64,000 bases of DNA from JBBIMP01 sp037444305 (GTDB taxonomy: Bacteria; Acidobacteriota; UBA6911). The stretch covers positions 1 through 64,000 of the forward strand of contig JBBIMP010000029.1 of NCBI GenBank assembly GCA_037444305.1, written 5' to 3'. Positions 20,178 through 29,094 of this stretch are shown in pieces. Numbering within the stretch: the stretch's first letter is position 1; each line of letters opens with the position of its first letter. Under the pieces are notes generated by a model, which saw only the letters and a list, made by a program, of their open reading frames with translations, was not told where the DNA came from and ran no database searches. Both the position numbers and the translations under genes were made by a program.

Positions 20178-21176
20178 TCAGACGCGGTGCTTGCGTAGTT
20201 CTATGCCGCACTCCTTCAAGAGGTCCAGGGCGCGCTCATTCAGCGGATATTCCTGGTTGTAGACCACCTCGGCAATCCCGCTGTTGATGATCATCTTGGT
20301 GCAGAGCAGACAGGGGGCGAACGTGGTGTAGAGCGTGGCGCCCTTGACGCTGGTGCCGTGATAGGCCGCCTGGGTGATGGCGTTCTCCTCCCCGTGGCTG
20401 CACAGGCACTCCTCCAGTGCGGTCCCGCTGGGGGCAAGCTCCGCGCAGCGCGGGCACCCCCCCTGGTTGCAGTTGCGCGCCCCGCGGGGCGTGCCATTGT
20501 AGCCTGTCGATATGACCCGCTTGTCCTTCACGATGATCGCCGCGACGCGGCGCTTCAGGCAGTTGCTCCTGGAGGCGACCACGGCGGCAATGTTCATGAA
20601 GTACTCGTCCCATTCCGGCCGTTCGAAAGTGCCGGCCAGGCGCGGCACCAGACCGGCCAGCTGGAGGTGCAGGTCCGCCAGCGAACCGTTGTTCGTGACC
20701 GTCACGTCGGCGAGATCCAGCGTGGCCAGCAGCTGCTGGTTTGCGGGCTCCTTGCTCGCCAGTTCCCTGTCCTCCAGCGCACGGAATTGCTCCAGCGTCT
20801 GTGCCGCGCGTTCCCTTGCGCGCCGGCGGCTCCTTTCGAAGCGGAGCTCCAGTGCGGCATCGACCGCCAGCAGGCGGAAGTCCTTGCGCCGCCGCAGAAC
20901 GCCAACCTCGGCGGGATTGCGGATGGAATCGACGACGCAGCTTTTGTCGCGGTCGAGGCGCAGGAGGATGCGTTCGGCGAGGATGCCAGGCCCGAACCGC
21001 GTCCGCAGATCATTGCCGACCTCGATCAGCGTCTCGCGCGTGATTTCCCGGCCGCGGCTGCGGATCTCTTCGCGGACTTCGTCCGAGAGGGAGTGGTATT
21101 CGAAGCCCCGGGTGATGAGGTAGTTGGAAACCTCGGTTTTGCCCGCGCCGTTTCTGCCCGTCAGTCCGATGATCAT
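20178..21176 (-). CDS. P-loop kinase-like / dCMP deaminase fusion protein
   Basis: Two-domain protein of 332 residues. Residues 1-180 form a nucleoside-kinase or dephospho-CoA-kinase-like P-loop domain (GLTGRNGAGKT at 4-14, then VVDSIRNPAEV as the Walker B-like strand). Residues 190-332 are a zinc cytidine/deoxycytidylate deaminase: HGEEN at 261-265 provides the zinc His and catalytic Glu, and PCLLC at 289-293 the two Cys ligands. An extra Cys cluster (C236, C241, C244, C257, C259) matches the structural zinc of ComEB-type dCMP deaminases. The start at 21176 puts the P-loop at the N-terminus. The domain order is that of some viral and archaeal dCMP deaminases and of antiphage dCTP deaminases of the AvcD type. 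A housekeeping dUMP-supply role is the simpler reading. Confidence 0.8.
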   Translation of the reverse strand: MIIGLTGRNGAGKTEVSNYLITRGFEYHSLSDEVREEIRSRGREITRETLIEVGNDLRTRFGPGILAERILLRLDRDKSCVVDSIRNPAEVGVLRRRKDFRLLAVDAALELRFERSRRRARERAAQTLEQFRALEDRELASKEPANQQLLATLDLADVTVTNNGSLADLHLQLAGLVPRLAGTFERPEWDEYFMNIAAVVASRSNCLKRRVAAIIVKDKRVISTGYNGTPRGARNCNQGGCPRCAELAPSGTALEECLCSHGEENAITQAAYHGTSVKGATLYTTFAPCLLCTKMIINSGIAEVVYNQEYPLNERALDLLKECGIELRKHRV

Positions 21177-21241
21177 GAGTGCAGATTGTCGGGTATAAGC
21201 GCCCCGGGTGTCAATGCGGCGTTTCCGTAAATATGTAAACG

Positions 21242-21397
21242 AAAAAGCGTTACACGGAGGATCACAGAGTAGCACGGAGGTCCACGGAGAAAAACACGAC
21301 GTCTCCCGCCCCCTGCGGCGGGAGACGTCGCAGATGCCTCGCCGGGCTTTTCTCCGTGCTCCGCGCTACTCCGTGTATCTCCGTGTGACGCTTTTCT
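21242..21397. repeat. nested palindrome P2 with inner 14-bp perfect hairpin
   Basis: Outer arms built from AAAAGCGTTACACGGAGG-type sequence (21242-21294) pair with 21349-21397. Nested inside is a perfect 14-bp stem (21297-21310 with 21317-21330) with a CCCTGC loop. It sits between the divergent deaminase and HD genes, so it cannot be a simple shared terminator. Confidence 0.8.
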
Positions 21398-21463
21398 TTT
21401 TCGAAACTTGATATGAGGGCTCGATTGACTTAAGTTTGCATTACACATCACCGGGGAATCCTT

Positions 21464-22054
21464 ATGATCACACGCGAATCTTCCTGGGCCCTCCTAACCG
21501 AGTACACCAAGAGCGACAGCCTGCAGAAGCACGCCCTGGCCGTGGAAACCCTGATGCGCGCCTACGCCGACAAATACGGCGAGGACGCGGAGACCTGGGG
21601 GATCGTCGGGCTGCTGCACGATTTCGACTACGAGATGTATCCCACCATGCCCGACCACCCGACCAAAGGAGCGGAAATCCTCCGGCAACGGGGGTATCCG
21701 GAGGAGATCATCTATGCCATCTCCGCGCACGTGGACGCTCTGGGCCTCCCGCGCAACAACCTGCTCTGCAAGGCCGTCTACGCCTGCGACGAACTCGCCG
21801 GCTTCCTGTTCGCCGGCGCACTGGTCCGCCCGGGTAAATCGATTATCGGGATGGAAACCCGCTCGGTCCGGAAGAAGCTGAAGGACAAGGCTTTTGCCCG
21901 CGCGGTCAACCGGGACGACATCTACCGCGGAGCCGAAGAACTGGGGGTCGATCTGGACGAGCACATCGGTTTCTGCATTCGCGCCCTGGAGGCCAACGCC
22001 GCGTCCCTGGGGCTGGACGGCAGCGCCGCGCCGCCGCACGCAACGGCTACATGA
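21464..22054 (+). CDS. HD domain phosphohydrolase
   Basis: Cytosolic metal-dependent phosphohydrolase of 196 residues. The HD signature appears as HALAVETLMRAYA (first His, residue 23) and GLLHDFDYEMYP (HD at 53-54), followed by HPTKGAEIL and AISAHVDALG as further ligands. It resembles the small HDIG-type hydrolases that act on nucleotides or their derivatives. It is divergent from the dCMP deaminase fusion; both could belong to nucleotide metabolism, but that is inference from position only. The start ATG has GGGGAA upstream. Confidence 0.8.
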   Translation: MITRESSWALLTEYTKSDSLQKHALAVETLMRAYADKYGEDAETWGIVGLLHDFDYEMYPTMPDHPTKGAEILRQRGYPEEIIYAISAHVDALGLPRNNLLCKAVYACDELAGFLFAGALVRPGKSIIGMETRSVRKKLKDKAFARAVNRDDIYRGAEELGVDLDEHIGFCIRALEANAASLGLDGSAAPPHATAT

Positions 22055-22066
22055 CGGCTTGAGGCA

Positions 22067-23239
22067 TCAACCGTACAGCAGGTAAGGTTCGCGCGCGGCG
22101 AGAAACCGGCTGACATCCTCCGCCCAGCTCCCGCGAATCTCATCCGGCGCGGCACCCGACTCGATCTGCTGCCTCACGAGGGTTCCCCCCGTCAGGATGT
22201 CAATCGGCAGCTTTTCGTACTCGTACTCGTAAGGGGGCTGTCGCCAGGAAAAGGATGATGGATACAGGCTCCTGATTGCGGCAATCGTGCAGATGCCTGC
22301 AAGATAAGGTTCAAAAACCTCGCGGTCGGTTACGTGAAGCTGCACCCCGCCGCATATGGAACCGGCATGCTTCTGAAAAGTGGGCTCGAAATGCGCAGCC
22401 CGGAAACGCACCCCGGGCAGGCGGAGTTCGTCCAGCCGGCGGGCCAGTTCCGTTCCGTTGACATACGGCGCGCCCACCAGTTCGAACGGCCGCGTGGTTC
22501 CCCGGCCTTCCGACAGTTCGGTACCTTCCACGAGGACCATGCCGGGATAGACGATGGCGGAATCGAGCGTCGGCAGGTTAGGCGAGGGCATCACCCACGG
22601 AAGGCCGGTCTCATCGAACCACTGCGACCGGCTCCAGCCCTCCATGGCGATCACTTCGAGATCGCACCCGATCCCAAACTCGGCGTTGAACATCCGCGCC
22701 AGCTCCCCGACCGTCATGCCGTGCCGCATCGGAATCGGGTAAAGGCCGACGAAGGAACGGTATTCCCGGTCGAGCAGGTTTCCCTCCACGCGCGCGCCGT
22801 TGACCGGATTGGGCCGGTCCAGGACGATGAACCGGACGCCGTGCTCGGCGCAGGCCTCCATGCAGTAGGCCATGGTGTAAATGAATGTATAGATCCGGGT
22901 TCCGGCATCCTGCAGATCGAAAAGGAGCGCGTCGAGCCCGGCCATCATCTCCGCCGTTGGCCGGCGGACATCGCTATAGAGGCTGTGAACCGGAAGCCCG
23001 GTCCCTGGATCCCGGTAGAACTCCGACTCGATCATGTTGTCCTGCTTTTCACCGCGGGCGCCGTGCTGCGGTCCGAAAAGTGCTGTTACACGCAGTCCCG
23101 GCGCTTCGCAGAGCGCATCCACGGTGTGGCGCAGGTCCGACAGCACGGATGCCGGGTGCACGACGGCTCCCATGCGCAGACCCTTCATGCCGTTCACCCG
23201 GTCCCTCAGAAAAACCTCCACTCCCGTTTTTATCCCCAT
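22067..23239 (-). CDS. NamZ-like exo-beta-N-acetylmuramidase (DUF1343)
   Basis: Protein of 390 residues matching the DUF1343 family throughout: ALFGPQHGARGEKQDNM, HSLYSDVRRPTAEM, LFDLQDAGTRIYTFIYTMAY, VLDRPNPVNG, MPSPNLPTLDSAIVYPGMVL and EGTELSEGRGTTRPFELVGAP. NamZ of Bacillus cleaves terminal MurNAc from peptidoglycan fragments. No signal peptide is present here, so this copy may act on recovered muropeptides in the cytosol, or export may be atypical. It is convergent with the HD gene and divergent from the HNH gene. The family call is firm, the substrate inferred. Confidence 0.88.
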   Translation of the reverse strand: MGIKTGVEVFLRDRVNGMKGLRMGAVVHPASVLSDLRHTVDALCEAPGLRVTALFGPQHGARGEKQDNMIESEFYRDPGTGLPVHSLYSDVRRPTAEMMAGLDALLFDLQDAGTRIYTFIYTMAYCMEACAEHGVRFIVLDRPNPVNGARVEGNLLDREYRSFVGLYPIPMRHGMTVGELARMFNAEFGIGCDLEVIAMEGWSRSQWFDETGLPWVMPSPNLPTLDSAIVYPGMVLVEGTELSEGRGTTRPFELVGAPYVNGTELARRLDELRLPGVRFRAAHFEPTFQKHAGSICGGVQLHVTDREVFEPYLAGICTIAAIRSLYPSSFSWRQPPYEYEYEKLPIDILTGGTLVRQQIESGAAPDEIRGSWAEDVSRFLAAREPYLLYG

Positions 23240-23291
23240 TGGATCACCTCTGCCCCTTCCTCACCCGTGCCAAAGGAGTGCTTTTAATCGC

Positions 23292-23320
23292 TTGACTGGC
23301 CGCAAACTCTGTAATTCAAT
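23292..23320 (+). promoter_or_regulatory. candidate sigma-70 promoter for the HNH gene
   Basis: TTGACT (23292-23297), 17-base spacer, TTCAAT (23315-23320). Moderate match; it leaves a leader of about 145 bases. Confidence 0.35.
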
Positions 23321-23470
23321 ATTGCGAAATTGCATTATGCAGATAGATGCACCGCAACGCCACAGCAATGCTCCGAGGCGTACTCCGGCGAATGATCCTC
23401 CATCCGGCGGGTGCGCGGACAGGGTGTTGACCGCCCTCCACAAGCCACCCTTTCCGCCGCAGTGAATGTC

Positions 23471-24010
23471 ATGGATCATACCCTCGTTCTGAATGCCAGC
23501 TATGAACCGATCAACATCGTCTCGTGGAAGAGGGCCATGAGCCTCCTCTGCCAAGGCAAGGTCGAGGTGCTGGCGGAATACGAACGGGAGGTCCATTGCA
23601 TCAGTTTCTCCATCCGGCTGCCCAGCGTGCTGCGCCTGCTGAAGTATGTGAAAATCCGGAAAAAATTCCACCACGTGAAGTTCAGCCGGTCGAACATCTA
23701 TTCCCGGGACCACCACACGTGCCAGTATTGCGGATCCACCTGCTCTGCGGAGAACCTCACCTTCGACCACGTGATCCCGGTGGTGCGCGGAGGTAGCCGA
23801 ACCTGGGACAACATCGTGACCTGCTGCTTCTCGTGCAACCGGAAAAAGGGAGGCCGCACACCGGAGGAAGCGGGGATGCGGCTGCTGCGCGAACCCAAGG
23901 AGCCCAGCTGGGTTCCAACGATGATCCACGTCACCATCGGCTTCAAGAGCGCGCCGGAGGCATGGAGAGATTTTATTTATTGGAATGTGGAGTTAGACAA
24001 CAGTTCCTGA
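23471..24010 (+). CDS. HNH endonuclease family protein
   Basis: Protein of 179 residues. The N-terminal 70 residues (TLVLNASYEPINIVSWKRAM; VLAEYEREVHCI) are the conserved domain of a widespread bacterial HNH family. The HNH core is at 78-130: TCQYCGSTCSAENLTFDHVIPVVRGG, then WDNIVTCCFSCNRKKGGRTP, with the two CxxC zinc pairs and the DH of the beta-beta-alpha-metal fold. Members of this group are chromosomally conserved and not usually part of restriction systems; their biological role is not established. ATG 23471 is preferred; GTG at 23462 is an alternative. Confidence 0.85.
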   Translation: MDHTLVLNASYEPINIVSWKRAMSLLCQGKVEVLAEYEREVHCISFSIRLPSVLRLLKYVKIRKKFHHVKFSRSNIYSRDHHTCQYCGSTCSAENLTFDHVIPVVRGGSRTWDNIVTCCFSCNRKKGGRTPEEAGMRLLREPKEPSWVPTMIHVTIGFKSAPEAWRDFIYWNVELDNSS

Positions 24011-24048
24011 TGTTTTGCTTTATATAAGAAGCGGGAAGGAACGAAAGT

Positions 24049-24867
24049 TCAGGCGCAGGGCAGGAAGCGCAGCGGGCGGTTTTTGGCCGTGATCCCCTCT
24101 TCGCAGCACAGCCGGTAAAAGCGCTCCAAACCTTCAAGCTCCGGTGTTCCCAAGTCATAGTCGATGTTGTCGGTGAGGTAGGCGAGCAGGTCGTCTTCGT
24201 CCATCGCAAGCGACTTGGCATAGGCTCGCGCGATTTCCGGCAGGCGGGCAAGCCCATAGGCCTTTGCCTCCGCCAGCGCCTGCACTATCGCCTCTGCAGC
24301 CGGTGAATCCTCGCGGCACGCCCAGAAAGCGTAGACGAAGGGCCGATCCTGCCAGTCCTGCCAGGCTTGGCCGAGATCGAGGATCCGATAATCCTCGCTA
24401 CGCAGCTTGAGCGCTGCATCCCCTATGACCAGTGCGGCATCGCACCGGGACAGCATGGCCGCAGGTTCGGGGGGGTGAGGGACCAGTTCGGGGCGCACTC
24501 CCATGCGTTTCTCCAGGAGAAGCTGGAGCAGGGCCACCGAGGTGCGGGAGCCGGCGTCCACGGCTACGGAACGAATCGAAGCCCCATCGCGGGGCCTCAG
24601 CAGGAGCACGCTCCGGACGGCGCGCCGGGAGGCGATTGCCATTCCCGGCACGATCTTCAGCCCTGGGATACGCTGGTACTCGATACTGGGGATGAGCCCC
24701 ACCTGGACCTCGCCCTCCGCCAATTGCTCGGCGCAGCGCGCCGGCGTGGAGGGGAGCACTTCCACCCGGTCATGTTGAGGACCGTGGCGGAATGACCACC
24801 CCAACGGCGCCGCGTTCAGGTAGTCCACCAGAGAAATTCGGATTTTTCCGCCTTCCTTCGCCTTCAT
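24049..24867 (-). CDS. mqnA: chorismate dehydratase (futalosine pathway, MqnA)
   Basis: Enzyme dehydrating chorismate to 3-enolpyruvyl-benzoate, the first committed step of menaquinone synthesis by the futalosine route. The protein has 272 residues and the periplasmic-binding-like fold but no signal peptide, as expected for cytosolic MqnA. Family motifs are RISLVDYLNAAPLGW, VGLIPSIEYQRIPGLKIVPG, SRTSVALLQLLLEKRMG, DAALVIGDAALKL and WQDWQDRPFVYAFWACRE. It is a lone gene here; a UbiD-type decarboxylase at 46 kb could serve a later step. Confidence 0.88.
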   Translation of the reverse strand: MKAKEGGKIRISLVDYLNAAPLGWSFRHGPQHDRVEVLPSTPARCAEQLAEGEVQVGLIPSIEYQRIPGLKIVPGMAIASRRAVRSVLLLRPRDGASIRSVAVDAGSRTSVALLQLLLEKRMGVRPELVPHPPEPAAMLSRCDAALVIGDAALKLRSEDYRILDLGQAWQDWQDRPFVYAFWACREDSPAAEAIVQALAEAKAYGLARLPEIARAYAKSLAMDEDDLLAYLTDNIDYDLGTPELEGLERFYRLCCEEGITAKNRPLRFLPCA

Positions 24868-25169
24868 CGCTGCAGGTCCATATCTGTTCGGTCGTGCCTG
24901 CCGGCCGGGCGCCCACGGCGCCCGGAGCGGCAGCGACGGGTCGCTTCCCTCGATTGGGTTACCTGACCGCTCACTAGCGTTCGCGGCTCCGTTTGCCGCG
25001 TTACCCTCAACACGGCTTTCCTCGGCGGTTCCACGCTGCTATAACTGCCCATCGTGCCTGCCGGCCGGGAGCTCACAAAGCCCGGAGCGGCAGCGACGGG
25101 TCGCATTCCTCGACTGCAGCGACCCTGCACGGTGAAAAATCTCTCCCCCTGCCGAAACATACAGCCTGC
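24868..25169. other. intergenic region filled by repeat R1
   Basis: Almost entirely R1 sequence with two cores (see 24889-25125). It separates divergent mqnA and dprA. No other element stands out. Confidence 0.6.
24889..25125 (+). repeat. dispersed repeat R1, copy B (two cores)
   Basis: Cores at 24924-24941 and 25084-25101 (GGAGCGGCAGCGACGGGT), about 160 bases apart, separated by the GCTCACTAGCGTTCGCGGCT and ACGGCTTTCCTCGGCGG modules. This shows the element can be present as a tandem of about 160-bp units. Confidence 0.75.
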
Positions 25170-26360
25170 ATGATTATAAAGAGCCCGGGCGGAAATGAGA
25201 ACCGCCTTGACGCCGGGTCCGGTTCCGTGAGGAAAGACGAGAAGGAACAGTTGCGCGACACAATCGAATTGACTCTGGTGCCCGGCATCGGCTCGGTAAC
25301 CCAGGGAAGACTCCGGGCGGCCCACCAGGAAATCTCGGGCGTTTTCTCCCTGGCCGGCAACGCCTTGGCTTCCTACGGGGTGGCCGAAGACGCGAGGTCC
25401 GGCATCCGTACGCGGCGTTACAGGGCGGCCGCCGAGGAGATCCTGGACTGGGGGCTGCGCGAGGGCTGCCTCTTTGTGGTGCGCGGAACTCCGGGCTATC
25501 CCCCACTCCTCGAGGAGATCTTCGATCCCCCGCTGCTGCTCTATGGCCGGGGCAATCCGGAGGCGCTCGCACTCCCCTGCCTTGCCGTCGTCGGCACGCG
25601 CCGCCCCACCTGGTACGGCCTGCAGATGGCCGAGGGCCTGGCCTCGGACCTGACCCGCAGGGGCGTAGCCATCGTCAGCGGCCTAGCCCGGGGGATCGAT
25701 GCGGCGGCTCACCGCGGCTGCCTGGGTGCGGACGGCAGAACCATCGCGGTGCTGGGTTGCGGCATCGACATTGTCTACCCCCGGGAGCACGGCGATCTGA
25801 GCCGGAGAATCGAGCGGCAGGGGCTGCTGCTCTCGGAGTTCCCGCCGGGCACTTCCCCCGCTCCCCAGAACTTCCCCGTACGCAACCGGCTCATCAGCGG
25901 CCTGTCGCTGGGCGCCCTGATCGTCGAGGCGCGCGAATACAGCGGCTCGCTGATCACCGCAAGGCTGGCGCTGGAACAGAACCGGGAGGTCTTCGCCCTT
26001 CCGGGCAACCTGACCTCCCCGCAAAGCTTCGGCCCCAACTACCTCATCAAGCAGGGGGCCAAACTCGTGCAGTCCTGGCAGGACATCGCAGAGGAGTTTC
26101 CCAATGAACTGCGGCATACCATCCTCGCGCGGGAGGTTGCCCGAGAGCCCAGGCCGGCGCTGGAGCTTCTGTCGCCGGACGAAATCCGCATCCTGGACGC
26201 GCTGCGGGCCGAAACCGCCACCCACTTCGACAAGATTTTGGCCGCCACCGGCCTCGAGATCTCGCGCCTCAGCAACCTGTTGTTGAATTTAGAGATGAGC
26301 GGCTTTTTACGGCAGGTTCCCGGAAATCTCTTTGTCAAGACCGCCCGCCCGGTTGTATAG
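25170..26360 (+). CDS. dprA: DNA processing protein DprA
   Basis: Protein of 396 residues that loads RecA on incoming single-stranded DNA during natural transformation. Residues 30-95 form a SAM/HhH-like N-terminal domain (LTLVPGIGSVTQGRLRAA). The Rossmann-like DprA core follows with VVGTRRPTWYGLQMAEGLAS, VSGLARGIDAAAHRGCLGAD, TIAVLGCGIDIVYPREH, NFPVRNRLISGLSLGALIVE and SGSLITARLALEQNREVFAL. A C-terminal winged-helix (IRILDALRAETATHFDKILA) completes the long form. The start at 25170 excludes repeat R1 sequence upstream. With the type IV pilus genes at the window start this hints at competence, although comEC/comF are not seen. Confidence 0.92.
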   Translation: MIIKSPGGNENRLDAGSGSVRKDEKEQLRDTIELTLVPGIGSVTQGRLRAAHQEISGVFSLAGNALASYGVAEDARSGIRTRRYRAAAEEILDWGLREGCLFVVRGTPGYPPLLEEIFDPPLLLYGRGNPEALALPCLAVVGTRRPTWYGLQMAEGLASDLTRRGVAIVSGLARGIDAAAHRGCLGADGRTIAVLGCGIDIVYPREHGDLSRRIERQGLLLSEFPPGTSPAPQNFPVRNRLISGLSLGALIVEAREYSGSLITARLALEQNREVFALPGNLTSPQSFGPNYLIKQGAKLVQSWQDIAEEFPNELRHTILAREVAREPRPALELLSPDEIRILDALRAETATHFDKILAATGLEISRLSNLLLNLEMSGFLRQVPGNLFVKTARPVV

Positions 26361-26367
26361 ATTTAAC

Positions 26368-26396
26368 TTGGAAACGGGCCAGACCCCCGTTATAGT
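26368..26396 (+). promoter_or_regulatory. sigma-70 promoter for topA
   Basis: TTGGAA (26368-26373), 17-base spacer, TATAGT (26391-26396). It lies just after the dprA stop and leaves a leader of about 108 bases before topA. Confidence 0.6.
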
Positions 26397-26510
26397 TTGC
26401 GCCCTCCCGGGATTGTTTCCGACGGATTGCGCCGATGATCGCCCCCGGGCAGGGCCGATGCTCCGCGTGCCGGATTCAGGATTTGCGGGCCGACAGGTGC
26501 GGTCGATACT

Positions 26511-28940
26511 ATGAAAGCGAACGAGAAATCTCTAGTCATTGTCGAGTCCCCGGCCAAGGCCAGGACCATAAGCAGGTATCTCGGCAAGGGTTTTGCGGTC
26601 AAGGCGTCCGTGGGTCACATCAAGGACCTGCCCAAGAGCAAGCTGTCGGTGGACGTCGACAACGATTTCGCCCCGCACTACGCCGTCATCCCGGCAAAGA
26701 AAAAGGTCGTGAAAGAGCTTCAGAGGGCCGCGAAGGGGACCACGGCCATTTATCTGGCAGCCGACCCGGACCGCGAGGGAGAGGCAATCTGCCAGCACCT
26801 GGCGGAAGAACTTGCGGGCAAGGACCGAAACATCTACCGGGTTCTCTTTCACGAAATCACCGAAAAGGCCATCCGGGCGGCTTTTGAAAAGCCCGGACAG
26901 ATCAACACCCGCAAAGTGGACGCTCAACTGGCGCGCCGGATCCTGGACCGGCTCGTGGGTTACAAGATCAGCCCGCTCCTTTGGGAGAAAGTGCGCCGGG
27001 GCCTGTCGGCCGGAAGGGTGCAGACCGTGGCGCTGAGGATGATCGTGGAGCGCGAAAAGGAAATCCGAGCGTTTCTGCCGGAGGAGTACTGGAACCTCTC
27101 CGCCCTGCTGCTGGGCAACACGCCGCCCGAATTCAAGGCCAGGGCCCACAACCTCGACGGGGAAAAATGGCAGGTAAGTGACGGCGAAACCGCTCGAGCG
27201 CTCGAGGAGGAGCTGAAGTCCGTCCCGTTTGTCGTCCGCAAGGTCCACCGCCGCGAGAAAAAGCGCTACCCCATCCCGCCGTTCATCACCAGCAAGCTGC
27301 AGCAGGATGCTGCCCGGCGGCTCGGTTTCTCGGTCAAGAAGACGATGACGCTGGCGCAGCGGCTGTACGAAGGGATCGAAATCGGCGACCGGGGACCGGC
27401 AGGCCTGATCACCTACATGAGAACCGACTCCACGCGCGTGGCCGAGGATGCCCTGCACCAAGTGCGCGACCTCATCCTCAGGAACCACGGCGAGGCGTAC
27501 CTGCCGCACCACCCGATCTACTACAAGTCCGGCAAGGCGGCGCAGGGGGCCCACGAAGCAATCCGCCCCACTTCACTCGACCTTCCTCCGGCAAAAGTGG
27601 AAGGCCTGCTCGAACCGGACCTGCAGAAGCTTTACACTCTGATCTGGAACAGGTTCGTCGCCTCCCAGATGAATCCCGCCATCTTCGATCAGACCGATGT
27701 GCAAATCGAGGCGGGCAGGGTCGGGTTCAAAGCGACCGGCTCGATTCTCAAGTTCGACGGCTTCCTGGCCGTCTACCAGGAAGCCAGGTCGGAGGAGCAG
27801 CGGTTGGCCGAGGCCGAAAGGGAGGGGGAAGGCCTCCTGCCTCAACTATCGGAGGGCGACCGGCTGGAATTGCGGAAACTGGATGCCACGCAGCATTTCA
27901 CGCAGCCGCCGCCCCGCTACAACGAGGCCAGCCTGGTCAAGGCCCTGGAGACGCGGGGCATCGGCCGCCCCAGCACCTATGCTTCCATCCTCGCAACGAT
28001 ACAGAGCCGCGAGTACGTCGCCAAAACCGACGGCAGGTTCCTGCCCACCGAAACCGGCGAGGTGGTCGTGGATCTGCTGGTGGAGAGCTTCCACGAGCTC
28101 TTCGACTACGAATACACGGCCAGAATGGAGGGCCACCTGGACCGCATCGAGTCGGGCCGGGAAGGCTGGGTGGAGACGCTGCGGGAATTCTACGACAAGT
28201 TCGCCCAAAAGCTCGAGGTCGCCAAGAAGGAGATGAAGGCGATCAAGCGGGAGGAAATCCCCACCGACGAGGCCTGCGAGAAGTGCGGCAAGAACATGGT
28301 CATTAAGTGGGGGCGCTTCGGGCGCTTCATGGCCTGCTCCGGCTACCCCGACTGCAAGAACACGAAGGAAATCTTCAAAAACGGGGCCGAGGAGGGGGAC
28401 GAGAGCTCGGCGGCGCTGGAGGAAATCCAGTGCGAGAAGTGCGGCAGCCCAATGGTTCTCAAACGGGGCCGCTTTGGCGAGTTCATGGCCTGCTCCGCCT
28501 ATCCGGAGTGCCGCAACACCAGGCGGATCCACAAGTCCGCGGGCAGCCTGGAGGTCAAGCGGGACATACCGCTGGATGAGACGTGCCCGCAGTGCGGCAG
28601 AAACCTGGCCCTGAAGCACGGACGCTTCGGAGAGTACACGGCCTGTTCCGGCTATCCCGACTGCAAGTACATCAAGCACAAGACCACGGGCGTGGCCTGC
28701 GGCAAAAACTGCGGGGGCGAGGTGGTGGAGAGAAAATCGCGCCGCGGGAAGGTCTTCTTCGGCTGCTCCCGATATCCCGATTGCGACTTCGTGCTCTGGC
28801 ACCGACCGCTGCCCGAGCCCTGCCCGGAGTGCGAAGCGCCCTACACGCTGTACAAGACCACCAAGCGCACCGGGCCGATACGCTATTGCGCCGGGGAAGA
28901 ATGCAGCTTCAAAGAGCCTCTGGACAACTCCGATTCATGA
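26511..28940 (+). CDS. topA: DNA topoisomerase I with five C-terminal zinc ribbons
   Basis: Type IA topoisomerase of 809 residues that relaxes negative supercoils. The TOPRIM domain is N-terminal (LVIVESPAKARTISRYLGKG; ADPDREGEAICQHLAEE). The catalytic tyrosine is Y302 in GLITYMRTDSTRVAEDA. After residue 585 come repeated topoisomerase zinc ribbons: CEKCGKNMVIKWGRFGRFMA, CEKCGSPMVLKRGRFGEFMA, CPQCGRNLALKHGRFGEYTA, then a variant CGKNCGGEVVERKSRRG ribbon and a terminal CPECEAPYTLYKTTKRTG ribbon with CAGEEC. Five tandem ribbons exceed the usual three of E. coli. It follows dprA, as in many bacteria where dprA and topA are linked. Confidence 0.95.
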   Translation: MKANEKSLVIVESPAKARTISRYLGKGFAVKASVGHIKDLPKSKLSVDVDNDFAPHYAVIPAKKKVVKELQRAAKGTTAIYLAADPDREGEAICQHLAEELAGKDRNIYRVLFHEITEKAIRAAFEKPGQINTRKVDAQLARRILDRLVGYKISPLLWEKVRRGLSAGRVQTVALRMIVEREKEIRAFLPEEYWNLSALLLGNTPPEFKARAHNLDGEKWQVSDGETARALEEELKSVPFVVRKVHRREKKRYPIPPFITSKLQQDAARRLGFSVKKTMTLAQRLYEGIEIGDRGPAGLITYMRTDSTRVAEDALHQVRDLILRNHGEAYLPHHPIYYKSGKAAQGAHEAIRPTSLDLPPAKVEGLLEPDLQKLYTLIWNRFVASQMNPAIFDQTDVQIEAGRVGFKATGSILKFDGFLAVYQEARSEEQRLAEAEREGEGLLPQLSEGDRLELRKLDATQHFTQPPPRYNEASLVKALETRGIGRPSTYASILATIQSREYVAKTDGRFLPTETGEVVVDLLVESFHELFDYEYTARMEGHLDRIESGREGWVETLREFYDKFAQKLEVAKKEMKAIKREEIPTDEACEKCGKNMVIKWGRFGRFMACSGYPDCKNTKEIFKNGAEEGDESSAALEEIQCEKCGSPMVLKRGRFGEFMACSAYPECRNTRRIHKSAGSLEVKRDIPLDETCPQCGRNLALKHGRFGEYTACSGYPDCKYIKHKTTGVACGKNCGGEVVERKSRRGKVFFGCSRYPDCDFVLWHRPLPEPCPECEAPYTLYKTTKRTGPIRYCAGEECSFKEPLDNSDS

Positions 28941-28985
28941 GGCGGCAAATCTCGGCTTCTACCATATAGAGACTTTATAAAAGGC

Positions 28986-29060
28986 CGCGGATTTCACTGA
29001 TTACACGGACTAACGCGGCCGGCCGCCAGAGAATTGTCCGTGTAATCAGTGAAATCCGTG
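28986..29060. terminator. palindrome P1 between convergent topA and QC-like genes
   Basis: Arms 28986-29010 and 29036-29060 pair at 24 of 25 positions (CGGATTTCACTGATTACACG type) around a 25-base loop. Position between two convergent stops suggests a bidirectional terminator, although no long T-run follows. Confidence 0.6.
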
Positions 29061-29094
29061 GCTGGAGAAAGAGCCGCAACTCCTGTGGGAATGC

